A stretch of 12,708 nucleotides of DNA, from assembly GCA_000431155.1 (NCBI GenBank), contig HF985660.1:198379-211086 (forward strand). Direction: 5' to 3'. The notes under the pieces are model-generated. The model did no database searches. It was not told the origin of the DNA and was given only the letters and a program-made list of their open reading frames with translations. Shown here in pieces: positions 6,927-12,695 of this stretch; within the stretch, counting starts at the first letter, position 1; each line of letters begins with the position of its first letter. A program made the position numbers and the translations under genes. Origin of the DNA: Bacteroides sp. CAG:927 (GTDB taxonomy: Bacteria > Bacteroidota > Bacteroidia > Bacteroidales > Muribaculaceae).

Positions 6927-7837
6927 AACAGGTCTATTGTAAGCCCCTCATTGGCCGGCACGACCACATCAAACTCCGTTTTAGCCTCTTTCACAAGTAC
7001 CTCCACATCGGTTATGCGCTTGGAATAATGCCCGATGACAAGTTTCTTCACACCGGCCAACCTTGCTATTCTTCCGGCCTGAGATGCAGTGCTGTGTCCA
7101 TAGCTGCGCGCCTTGGATGCCATTTCGTCGCAATATGTGGCCTCATGATACAGCACATCCACACCCTCCACGGCTTTGGCCACACGCTCGTCCATCATGG
7201 TGTCGGAGCAATAGGCATAGCTCACGCTCGGCTCGGGAGGAAGCACAAAGCGGCTGTTGGGTATCACCACACCATCGGGGGTAACATAGTCTGCTCCCTC
7301 CTTTATGGCTCCGCGCATACTCAGCGGCACTTTGAAAAAATCCAGCACATCGCCTCTCAAATGTGACGGCTTAGGCTTTTCGCGAAATATAAATCCGGTA
7401 CACGGCAACCGGTGATAGAGGGGAAACGCCTCCACAATCAGCGCATGGTCCTCATATATCACACCTCCCTTGGGCGAAATAGGCTCATACAATATGTCAA
7501 AAGGAGTGTCGCGACAGAAATAAGATATGAAATTGCGCATCACCTCCACTCCGTCGGCAGGCAAATGAAGAGTTATCCGGCCACCTTTTTCGTGAAGCGC
7601 CATAGTGGACAACAGACCCGGCAATCCGAAACAATGGTCGCCGTGCATATGCGAAACAAACACCTCACACAGCCGCGAGAACTTAAGCTTCATGCGGCGC
7701 ATCATTGATTGGGCTCCCTCACCACAGTCTATCATCATCAGGCGGTCACGAAAATCCACCACCTGACACGATGGCTGATGCATAACAGTGGGCACCGCCG
7801 ATCCGCAGCCAAGTATGTTTACACTGAATTTTGACAT
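6923..7837 (-). CDS. rnz: Ribonuclease Z (tRNA 3'-processing endonuclease)
   Basis: This 304-residue metallo-beta-lactamase-fold nuclease cuts the 3' trailer from tRNA precursors that lack an encoded CCA, which fits both tRNA genes in this window. The core motif HMHGDHCFG gives His63, His65, Asp67 and His68 as zinc ligands. Further conserved blocks are ILGCGSAVPT (8-17), MIDCGEGAQ (35-43), the CSDT segment, YHEATYCDE, GHSTASQAGRIA and LVIGHYSKR. I start at the ATG at 7837, not 14 codons upstream, because the family begins right before the ILGCGSA block and because a promoter box sits only 7 bases ahead. It is the first gene of the five-gene unit rnz-tadA-FeS-thyA-folA. Its mRNA may be leaderless. 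Confidence 0.95.
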   Translation of the reverse strand: MSKFSVNILGCGSAVPTVMHQPSCQVVDFRDRLMMIDCGEGAQSMMRRMKLKFSRLCEVFVSHMHGDHCFGLPGLLSTMALHEKGGRITLHLPADGVEVMRNFISYFCRDTPFDILYEPISPKGGVIYEDHALIVEAFPLYHRLPCTGFIFREKPKPSHLRGDVLDFFKVPLSMRGAIKEGADYVTPDGVVIPNSRFVLPPEPSVSYAYCSDTMMDERVAKAVEGVDVLYHEATYCDEMASKARSYGHSTASQAGRIARLAGVKKLVIGHYSKRITDVEVLVKEAKTEFDVVVPANEGLTIDLL

Positions 7838-7844
7838 AATTGTG

Positions 7845-7852
7845 CAAATATA
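7845..7852 (-). promoter_or_regulatory. -7 promoter box (TATATTTG) of the rnz operon
   Basis: TATATTTG on the minus strand matches TAnnTTTG and is separated from the rnz ATG by only seven bases (CACAATT). The -33 region is weak: TGTG lies 22 bases upstream of the box. Since Bacteroidota transcripts normally begin several bases past this box, the start would fall on or next to the ATG. Confidence 0.65.
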
Positions 7853-7927
7853 CCATTTTTTTTGATACGCGCCGCACAACGCCTAAAATTGAAAAATCGT
7901 TAATATAAGATAAAGATTTGTAGAATA

Positions 7928-7959
7928 GTTGATTGACTCACCTTAACTATATAATTTTG
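7928..7959 (+). promoter_or_regulatory. Promoter of the candidate small RNA (GTTG-N20-TAATTTTG)
   Basis: TAATTTTG (7952-7959) matches the -7 consensus, with GTTG (one mismatch to TTTG) exactly 20 bases upstream (7928-7931). The box sits inside an inverted repeat AACTATA (7945-7951) / TATAGTT (7963-7969), a possible operator. The predicted start is near 7966. Confidence 0.6.
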
Positions 7960-7965
7960 CACTAT

Positions 7966-8040
7966 AGTTTTTTCATAGGACTTAATTTTTAAGGTTTAAA
8001 GCACCGGAGACTGTTGCGAAACATTCTCCGGTGTTCGTCT
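7966..8040 (+). ncRNA. Candidate small non-coding RNA, about 75 nt
   Basis: No open frame of useful length lies here. A consensus-like promoter points into a short AU-rich segment that ends in a strong hairpin. The hairpin (8002-8033) has a 9-bp stem CACCGGAGA/TCTCCGGTG, a single C-U mismatch, and an inner 4-bp stem TGTT/AACA capped by a GCGA (GNRA) tetraloop. The downstream tail TTCGTCTTTACTT is moderately U-rich. The next gene has its own full promoter after the hairpin, so this segment is not needed as its leader. The single-stranded AU-rich 5' half would be free to base-pair with targets. I do not recognise it with certainty as a named family. The alternative is an attenuator for read-through into the mutarotase gene. 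Ends are estimates. Confidence 0.55.
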
Positions 8041-8054
8041 TTACTTACGATATT

Positions 8055-8086
8055 TTTGGTGCGGTGCCGGGGATTGATTACATTTG
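8055..8086 (+). promoter_or_regulatory. Promoter of the mutarotase-rsmD-divIC operon (TTTG-N20-TACATTTG)
   Basis: TTTG (8055-8058), 20 bases and TACATTTG (8079-8086) form a full consensus. The ATG of the first gene is 24 bases past the box, an ordinary leader length. Confidence 0.85.
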
Positions 8087-8109
8087 CATAACAAAAAAGC
8101 AGAATCATC

Positions 8110-8520
8110 ATGAGCCAACTCATTCCTTACCCCGTAGCGAAACACGATTTCCCTACCAAACTTTATGTGCGTACTCTTACTTTGCGCCCCGACTCCAAGC
8201 TTATTGCAGCTTACCGGTTGCGGCATGCCCCCGGCAATGTATGGCCCGAAATTGTAGCCGGCATAAAATCAGTGGGTATTCTGGAAATGGACATATACAT
8301 TTTTGGCAACCAGCTCATGATGACCGTGGAAGTTCCCGCCGACTTGGATTGGGATGCTGCCATGGAGCGTCTTGCCACTCTGCCCAGACAGCAGGAGTGG
8401 GAAGAGTACATGGCTGAGTTTCAGGACACCGACCCCAAAGCCACCGCAGCGGCCAAATGGCAACCGATGGAGCGCATGTTCCACCTCGGTGACCAGAACG
8501 ACAACGGCTTGAAATATTGA
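8110..8520 (+). CDS. L-rhamnose mutarotase family protein
   Basis: This 136-residue cytoplasmic protein of the RhaM family would interconvert the alpha and beta anomers of a 6-deoxy sugar such as L-rhamnose or L-fucose. Family features are YRLRHAPGNVWPEIV (35-49), with the Tyr35 and His39 equivalents of the E. coli active-site pair, and the strand GILEMDIYIFGNQLMMTVEV. The EWEEYMAEFQ segment (96-105) and the closing MERMFHL (120-126) complete the ferredoxin-like fold. E. coli RhaM has WWKYM where this protein has EWEEYM, and this protein carries about 20 extra N-terminal residues, so the sugar is uncertain. No rhamnose or fucose pathway gene lies nearby. It heads a run of plus-strand genes, with the next gene 12 bases downstream. 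Confidence 0.88.
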   Translation: MSQLIPYPVAKHDFPTKLYVRTLTLRPDSKLIAAYRLRHAPGNVWPEIVAGIKSVGILEMDIYIFGNQLMMTVEVPADLDWDAAMERLATLPRQQEWEEYMAEFQDTDPKATAAAKWQPMERMFHLGDQNDNGLKY

Positions 8521-8532
8521 CGATTCCAAATC

Positions 8533-9351
8533 ATGCAGCAAGGAAAACTCGATAAGGACCTCATACCGCAGCCCGAACTTTGGCGCATGGCTCTGCTCAT
8601 ATCTCGCCAAAGCCTTGATGTGGCATTATACCCGCCGGTAGAGAGCGAAGAAGCCATCTTCAGGTCTATAACTCTGGATCCGGAGGCACCCACTCATCTC
8701 AAAGCCGTTGAGGATGCCATATACGAAAATCCGCTGCTGTTGAGCGATTTCAAATCCATACAAGGATTCATTGACAGCGATTTTTTTCTACTTCTGCCCG
8801 ATGAGATTCCGCAGGAGAGATACGATTCAATGCTTAAAATAAGTGCCCAGACGCCACAGGAACAGTGGCGCTCCATAGCCACCCCCGCCTCGCCGGGTGT
8901 AAAACTCATTATGGCAGCAGACGAGGAACTGTGCCGGTTTCTGACACGCACTTTCTTCAACATCTCCCTTCGGCATCCTCTTGCCATTCTTACCGGCATG
9001 CTTGCATCTGACAATTCTGGCATTCGCAGTTACTCAATCATGCATCGCAAACGCATCTACATGATGAGCTTTGATGACCGGAAACTACTAAGTGCCAACA
9101 CGTTCACATACAATGAGCCCATGGATGCCGTGTACTACATTCTGGCATCGCGAAGCATTTCCGACATTGACTCTGTCAAGCACCCTCATTTCTATGCCGG
9201 TCAGCCTGAAAGCATAGATTCAGTCATTCCGATTCTGAGATCGTACATAGCGCAGATAATGCCTACCGAAATCCATATCCTGCCTTACCGTACCACACGG
9301 CACACCCTTAACGCCCATTACCTGCTAACATCACTCCCGCTATGCGAATAA
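8533..9351 (+). CDS. DUF3822-like protein of unknown function
   Basis: This 272-residue soluble protein has no signal peptide or membrane helix. The position directly before rsmD and the overall character are what I associate with the Bacteroidota DUF3822 family, thought to have an actin/PilM-like fold; no catalytic motif can be named. The N-terminal part reads as alternating strands (MALLISRQSLDVALYPP, 19-35), followed by a short helix and DSDFFLLLPDEI. A second half begins near residue 120 with PGVKLIMAADEELCRFL, and YSIMHRKRIYMMSFDDRKL follows, compatible with a duplicated ATPase-like fold. Its last 10 bases overlap rsmD, which suggests coupled translation and a link to ribosome assembly; the function remains unknown. 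Confidence 0.8.
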   Translation: MQQGKLDKDLIPQPELWRMALLISRQSLDVALYPPVESEEAIFRSITLDPEAPTHLKAVEDAIYENPLLLSDFKSIQGFIDSDFFLLLPDEIPQERYDSMLKISAQTPQEQWRSIATPASPGVKLIMAADEELCRFLTRTFFNISLRHPLAILTGMLASDNSGIRSYSIMHRKRIYMMSFDDRKLLSANTFTYNEPMDAVYYILASRSISDIDSVKHPHFYAGQPESIDSVIPILRSYIAQIMPTEIHILPYRTTRHTLNAHYLLTSLPLCE

Positions 9352-9890
9352 TACGAGGAAAATACGGCCGCCGCAGATTTGATGTGCCGGGAAACATAAC
9401 GGCACGCCCCACCACTGACTTTGCACGCGAAAACATATTCAATGTCATTGAAAACCTCATAGATCTTGAGGGCATAACGGCTGTGGACCTTTTTGCCGGC
9501 ACCGGAGCCGTTACATTTGAGCTGCTGTCGCGCGGAGCATCCCGCGTCACAGCTGTTGAAAAGGCATCCACCCAATTTCGCTTCATAGCCAAAGTGGCCG
9601 AGCAGCTCGGATGCTCCGACCAGCTCACACTTGTGCGCGGTGATGTGTTCCGCTATCTTTCATCGGTAAGCACACCGGCACAGTTTGTATGGGCCGACCC
9701 TCCGTACAATCTTCCTCGGTTTGCCGAAATCCCCGAACTGGTGCTTAACTCTCATCTTATGGCACCCGGCACACTGTTTGTACTGGAGCACTCCAAGGCA
9801 TATGATTTCAGCCATTTGCCCCACTTCAAGGAGCACAGGGCGTATGGCAGCGTAAATTTCTCCATTTTTATAATCCCCGACAAAGAATAA
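9342..9890 (+). CDS. rsmD: 16S rRNA (guanine-966-N2) methyltransferase RsmD
   Basis: This 182-residue class I methyltransferase uses S-adenosylmethionine to methylate G966 (E. coli numbering) in the small-subunit rRNA. The RsmD-specific N-terminus is present: MRIIRGKYGRRRF (1-13) and RPTTDFARENIFNVI (22-36). It is followed by the SAM-binding motif DLFAGTGAVTFELLSRGA (49-66), the acidic AVEKA after strand 2, and the catalytic DPPY (119-122). Length is typical. It overlaps the upstream DUF3822-like gene by 10 bases and is followed 8 bases later by the divIC-like gene, so it is within one operon. Confidence 0.95.
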   Translation: MRIIRGKYGRRRFDVPGNITARPTTDFARENIFNVIENLIDLEGITAVDLFAGTGAVTFELLSRGASRVTAVEKASTQFRFIAKVAEQLGCSDQLTLVRGDVFRYLSSVSTPAQFVWADPPYNLPRFAEIPELVLNSHLMAPGTLFVLEHSKAYDFSHLPHFKEHRAYGSVNFSIFIIPDKE

Positions 9891-9898
9891 GATTCACT

Positions 9899-10231
9899 AT
9901 GAATACACCTGACACTGAAAACATCCCCGTGACTCGCAAGCACGGATTCAAGGCATGGTGCCGCCGCTACATCAGCTTTCCGCTTGTAGGAGTGGTTGTT
10001 GTGATGTCGTTCATACTTTTCATGACCGACAATTCGGTATTCAACACTTATGCCTTTGAATGTCAGATTGAGGAACTCAAAGGCGAAATCCGGGAGCATC
10101 GCGACACCCTGATGTATTACGAAGACCTCAACCGACGCCTTGATACCGACCCGGCCACTATGGAGCAGATTGTACGGGAGAATTTCCACATGCGCCGTCC
10201 CAACGAAGATGTTTTTATAATTGAAAAATAA
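9899..10231 (+). CDS. Septum formation initiator family protein (FtsB/DivIC-like)
   Basis: This 110-residue bitopic membrane protein is expected to act in the divisome, bridging FtsL and FtsQ-type partners. The build is diagnostic: a basic cytoplasmic start (RKHGFKAWCRRY), one membrane helix at about 25-43, and a short coiled-coil region from about 54 to 80 (IEELKGEIREHRDTL). It ends with the family's C-terminal motif, here MEQIVRENFHMRRPNEDVF (88-106), resembling the AREKYGMVRPGE motif. It sits 8 bases after rsmD and 6 bases before the next membrane-protein gene. I leave the symbol blank because FtsB and DivIC cannot be told apart here. Confidence 0.9.
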   Translation: MNTPDTENIPVTRKHGFKAWCRRYISFPLVGVVVVMSFILFMTDNSVFNTYAFECQIEELKGEIREHRDTLMYYEDLNRRLDTDPATMEQIVRENFHMRRPNEDVFIIEK

Positions 10232-10237
10232 CAAATT

Positions 10238-10618
10238 ATGACCAATACCGATCACCGCTCATCGCTTAAATCACCCGCAATGTGGGCTACTGTGGCGGGC
10301 CTTATACTCGTTATGGCAGGCACCGCAATCCCATTGCTGCGCATGCACACCGAAATCTACAAATATATCTTTTCAGCAGGCGCACTGCTTGTTGTCATAG
10401 GACGCCTCTTTATGCCCTACAAAGGCCCGTCGCTGCGCATTCGCCGGCTTTGCCGTCTTGAAGTGTGGAGCGGACTGTTTTTCTGTGCTGCGGCATTTTT
10501 CATGTTCTGGAAAGGAGCTGGACCCACCGACTGGATTGCATTCACTCTCGCCGGAGCTGCCATACAGATCTATACTTCCATCATGATTCCGCGCACACGC
10601 AACAAAGAGCAGCATTAA
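10238..10618 (+). CDS. Small four-helix membrane protein, unknown function
   Basis: This 126-residue hydrophobic protein has four clear membrane segments: about 15-33 (MWATVAGLILVMAGTAIPL), 42-58 (YIFSAGALLVVIGRLFM), 74-90 (VWSGLFFCAAAFFMFW) and 98-117. The loop between helices 2 and 3 is strongly basic (RIRRLCRLE) and would be cytoplasmic. I recognise no functional motif. It ends the operon that starts with the mutarotase gene and follows the divIC-like gene by 6 bases, so a role at the cell envelope or septum is possible but only inferred. Confidence 0.8.
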   Translation: MTNTDHRSSLKSPAMWATVAGLILVMAGTAIPLLRMHTEIYKYIFSAGALLVVIGRLFMPYKGPSLRIRRLCRLEVWSGLFFCAAAFFMFWKGAGPTDWIAFTLAGAAIQIYTSIMIPRTRNKEQH

Positions 10619-10672
10619 CCCGCTTACGTATCCTCACCCCATAAAGGCTGTTTTTAGCCGACATAAAAAAAA

Positions 10673-10709
10673 CCATCCGGGGCACGACGCCACGTCGCAC
10701 CCCGGATGG
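10673..10709 (-). terminator. Strong hairpin; U-tract on the minus strand, possibly bidirectional
   Basis: A 10-bp stem CCATCCGGGG/CCCCGGATGG encloses a CA/CA internal loop and a further 5-bp stem CGACG/CGTCG with a CCA loop. Eight A residues (10665-10672) precede it on the plus strand, so the classical U8 tail belongs to minus-strand transcription. On the plus strand the tail is only ATATTGTG. It can therefore end the mutarotase operon weakly and an unannotated minus-strand unit strongly. Confidence 0.8.
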
Positions 10710-10780
10710 ATATTGTGTATGAATTGCTTTATCTAATTAAATCAGCCCATACACTTACCTAACATAAAATCACATTACTA

Positions 10781-10996
10781 TTATGCACTTATAAACTTTC
10801 TTCCACGAAGATTCATAAATGTCTTATATAAAACATATCCGAGAAGTCTTGTCTTATACGTAGGCAAAGATTCAATCTTCACTTCGTCTTGCAAATTTAA
10901 CACCTCGCGCCAAGCTTTATACCCCAATCAAAACTTCTGATTGCAGAAATCTAAATCTTCAAACGACCAATCATCTAATTTACAAAATATTACCAT
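10781..10996 (-). pseudogene. Short minus-strand gene interrupted by one TGA, or a minimal ORF
   Basis: One continuous frame of 72 codons, broken by a single TGA at 10928-10930, runs from an ATG at 10996 to a double stop (TAA TAG). The 22 codons before TGA include LDDWSFEDLDFCNQKF. The 48 after it include GYKAWREVLNLQDEVKIES and TYKTRLLGYVLYKTFMNLRG. These are rich in Trp, Tyr, Arg and Leu, look like real protein, and are unusual for random AT-rich DNA. A TGG to TGA change would explain the break. A strong terminator with its U-tract on this strand lies 71 bases downstream. A shorter intact version could start at the TTG (10927) or the GTG (10882), the latter 9 bases after a TAAATTTG promoter-like box (10892-10899). 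I do not recognise the family; whether it is dead or expressed is open. Confidence 0.5.
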
Positions 10997-11084
10997 TTTC
11001 AAAATCAAAAAATTCAAATCAAAAAAATCAATGTTTGTTCCCTTATATTCACACCTTAAATGCTAATATCTTGTAATTAATGTA

Positions 11085-11092
11085 TATATTTG
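11085..11092 (+). promoter_or_regulatory. -7 promoter box (TATATTTG) of the DUF6377-type gene
   Basis: TATATTTG matches TAnnTTTG and stands exactly seven bases (CGGATAT) before the ATG at 11100. No TTTG is found at the usual -33 distance, so an activator may be needed. The transcript would start at or beside the ATG. Confidence 0.6.
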
Positions 11093-11099
11093 CGGATAT

Positions 11100-12695
11100 A
11101 TGAAACAAACCGCCATAGTTCTATTAGCACTACTGCAATACGCAATTGTCTTAAATGCAGCACCGTCTGACCCCTCTCTAAAAGTGGCCTCTCATGATTT
11201 CATGGACGCATTTTCCAAACGGACTGCACTGATTGACTCACTCATGCACAAAATCGATTCAGTGAAGGCGTTACCGAAAAATGCGGTCAACGAGTATCAG
11301 CTCGGACGACTTTGGCAGAATATACAGGTCGATTCCGCGATTGCCCACATGCGTGTCGCCAACGATATAGCTATGCAAAATCATGAACAGTCGCTACACA
11401 TAATGGCCGGATCCGCCATCTGCTCCATGCTGCCACACATCAACGCCTCCGGTGAGGCATTGCATCATTTCCATGAACTTGACACCATGGGAGCGTCACA
11501 TGAGGCCATGCTGAGCTATCACATTGCAGGACAAAGCATCTGGTTCACGCTTGCCAACAGTTCCGTACTTGACACCATCCAGCATATATACAAGCGCAAC
11601 GGTGCCGTTCACAGTCGCGCCATTTGCGCCATGACCCACCCCAACGATGTGCGCCATAACCTTGCTGCCGCTTACAACGCCTACGTGCAGGGGCACAATG
11701 CCGTTCTTGCCGCCAATCTCAACGAACTGCTCAACAATCCAAACGCCTCACATCATGACAAGGCCGAAGCCAATCTGCTGTTCGCACGCCACTACCTACG
11801 CAAAAATATTAGCGACACAGCCATGGCCAAATACTATGCATTGCGTTCGGGAGCCGAATTCATACGCGCTGCCGACATGCACACCAGCACCCCTGCGCTC
11901 GCCGCGCTGCTGCTGATTGACGACCCGTCAATTCCCATAGGCCCTGAGGCATTGCACACCGAACTTGGCAACGCCCTGAAAAGCGGCAGTTCCATTGCCG
12001 CCAACGAAAGTGCTCCTTACCTGCACATACTCACCGACATGAACACCGCCACAATTCATCAGCAGAAAATAGCTCTGGTGTCATTAGGTGTAGTCACCAT
12101 TATTCTTGCCTCATGGCTGACCATAGCCCTCATCCAAAACCGCAAGCGCAAAGCCGCAATGAAGCAGGCACACGACCTTGCCAACAAGGTACAGAAACAG
12201 AGTATCAAACACAAGCAAGAGTATCTTGCCAAATTCATAAGACTCAGCGACAGCTATATGACCTCCACCGAGGAGTTTCTACGCAGTGCCCGCCGTCGGC
12301 TTTCAGCCGGCCAAATCAATGACCTCAAAATCCAGCTTAAGGACAATCAGTTTATTGAAAACCAACTGAGAATGTTTTGCGCAACATTTGATTCCGCATT
12401 TCTCAGCATTTTTCCAAACTTTGTAAATGAAGTAAACGAGCTTCTGCTCCCGGACAAAAAGCTTGACACACCTGCTCCACGCACTCTCACCACAGAACTG
12501 CGCATTGCAGCTTTCGCACGACTCGGCGTGGAAGACAGTGCCAAAGTAGCCCGATTCCTCGGACTCTCCCTCACCACCGTTTACACCTACCGCAACAAAC
12601 TTCGTGCAAAAGCCTTGAACAGGAGTTCGTTCTATGCCGACCTTCAGCTTTTGCCTGACAATTCCATACCTCATAACACCCAGCCTCAACCATGA
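11100..12695 (+). CDS. Membrane-anchored regulator with C-terminal helix-turn-helix (DUF6377-type)
   Basis: This 531-residue protein probably senses something outside the inner membrane and acts on DNA inside. It begins with a signal sequence (about 1-20, cleavage near LNA-APS). A helical exported region of about 300 residues follows, which looks like divergent tetratricopeptide-type repeats (for example around 180-250). One membrane helix is at about 323-346, then a basic, coiled-coil-prone linker (348-375). The cytoplasmic part has the DUF6377-like core (EYLAKFIRLSDSYM, FDSAFLSIFPNFVNEVNELL) and ends in a LuxR/sigma-4-like helix-turn-helix: LTTELRIAAFARLGVEDS, then KVARFLGLSLTTVYTYRNKL (482-501). 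Such one-component regulators often stand beside polysaccharide or surface-protein loci in Bacteroidales; no such target is within the window. The start is fixed by the signal peptide. The stop forms an ATGA with a possible next gene. Confidence 0.88.
   Translation: MKQTAIVLLALLQYAIVLNAAPSDPSLKVASHDFMDAFSKRTALIDSLMHKIDSVKALPKNAVNEYQLGRLWQNIQVDSAIAHMRVANDIAMQNHEQSLHIMAGSAICSMLPHINASGEALHHFHELDTMGASHEAMLSYHIAGQSIWFTLANSSVLDTIQHIYKRNGAVHSRAICAMTHPNDVRHNLAAAYNAYVQGHNAVLAANLNELLNNPNASHHDKAEANLLFARHYLRKNISDTAMAKYYALRSGAEFIRAADMHTSTPALAALLLIDDPSIPIGPEALHTELGNALKSGSSIAANESAPYLHILTDMNTATIHQQKIALVSLGVVTIILASWLTIALIQNRKRKAAMKQAHDLANKVQKQSIKHKQEYLAKFIRLSDSYMTSTEEFLRSARRRLSAGQINDLKIQLKDNQFIENQLRMFCATFDSAFLSIFPNFVNEVNELLLPDKKLDTPAPRTLTTELRIAAFARLGVEDSAKVARFLGLSLTTVYTYRNKLRAKALNRSSFYADLQLLPDNSIPHNTQPQP

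Larger units (their letters stand above)
10619..11099. other. AT-rich intergenic region of about 480 bases
   Basis: Contents: a small GGCT/AGCC hairpin at 10646-10659, the strong hairpin at 10673-10709, the interrupted minus-strand frame at 10781-10996, a low-complexity A-rich stretch with the direct repeat AAATCAAAAAA (11002-11012 and 11016-11026), and the promoter box of the DUF6377-type gene. Nothing else is supported. Confidence 0.7.

Noticed and set aside
10928..10930. The in-frame TGA as a selenocysteine codon or sign of a recoded genome
   Set aside because: No SECIS-like hairpin is apparent directly after it, and TGA is the working stop at four ATGA junctions and after the regulator gene. 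A simple nonsense change is more likely.
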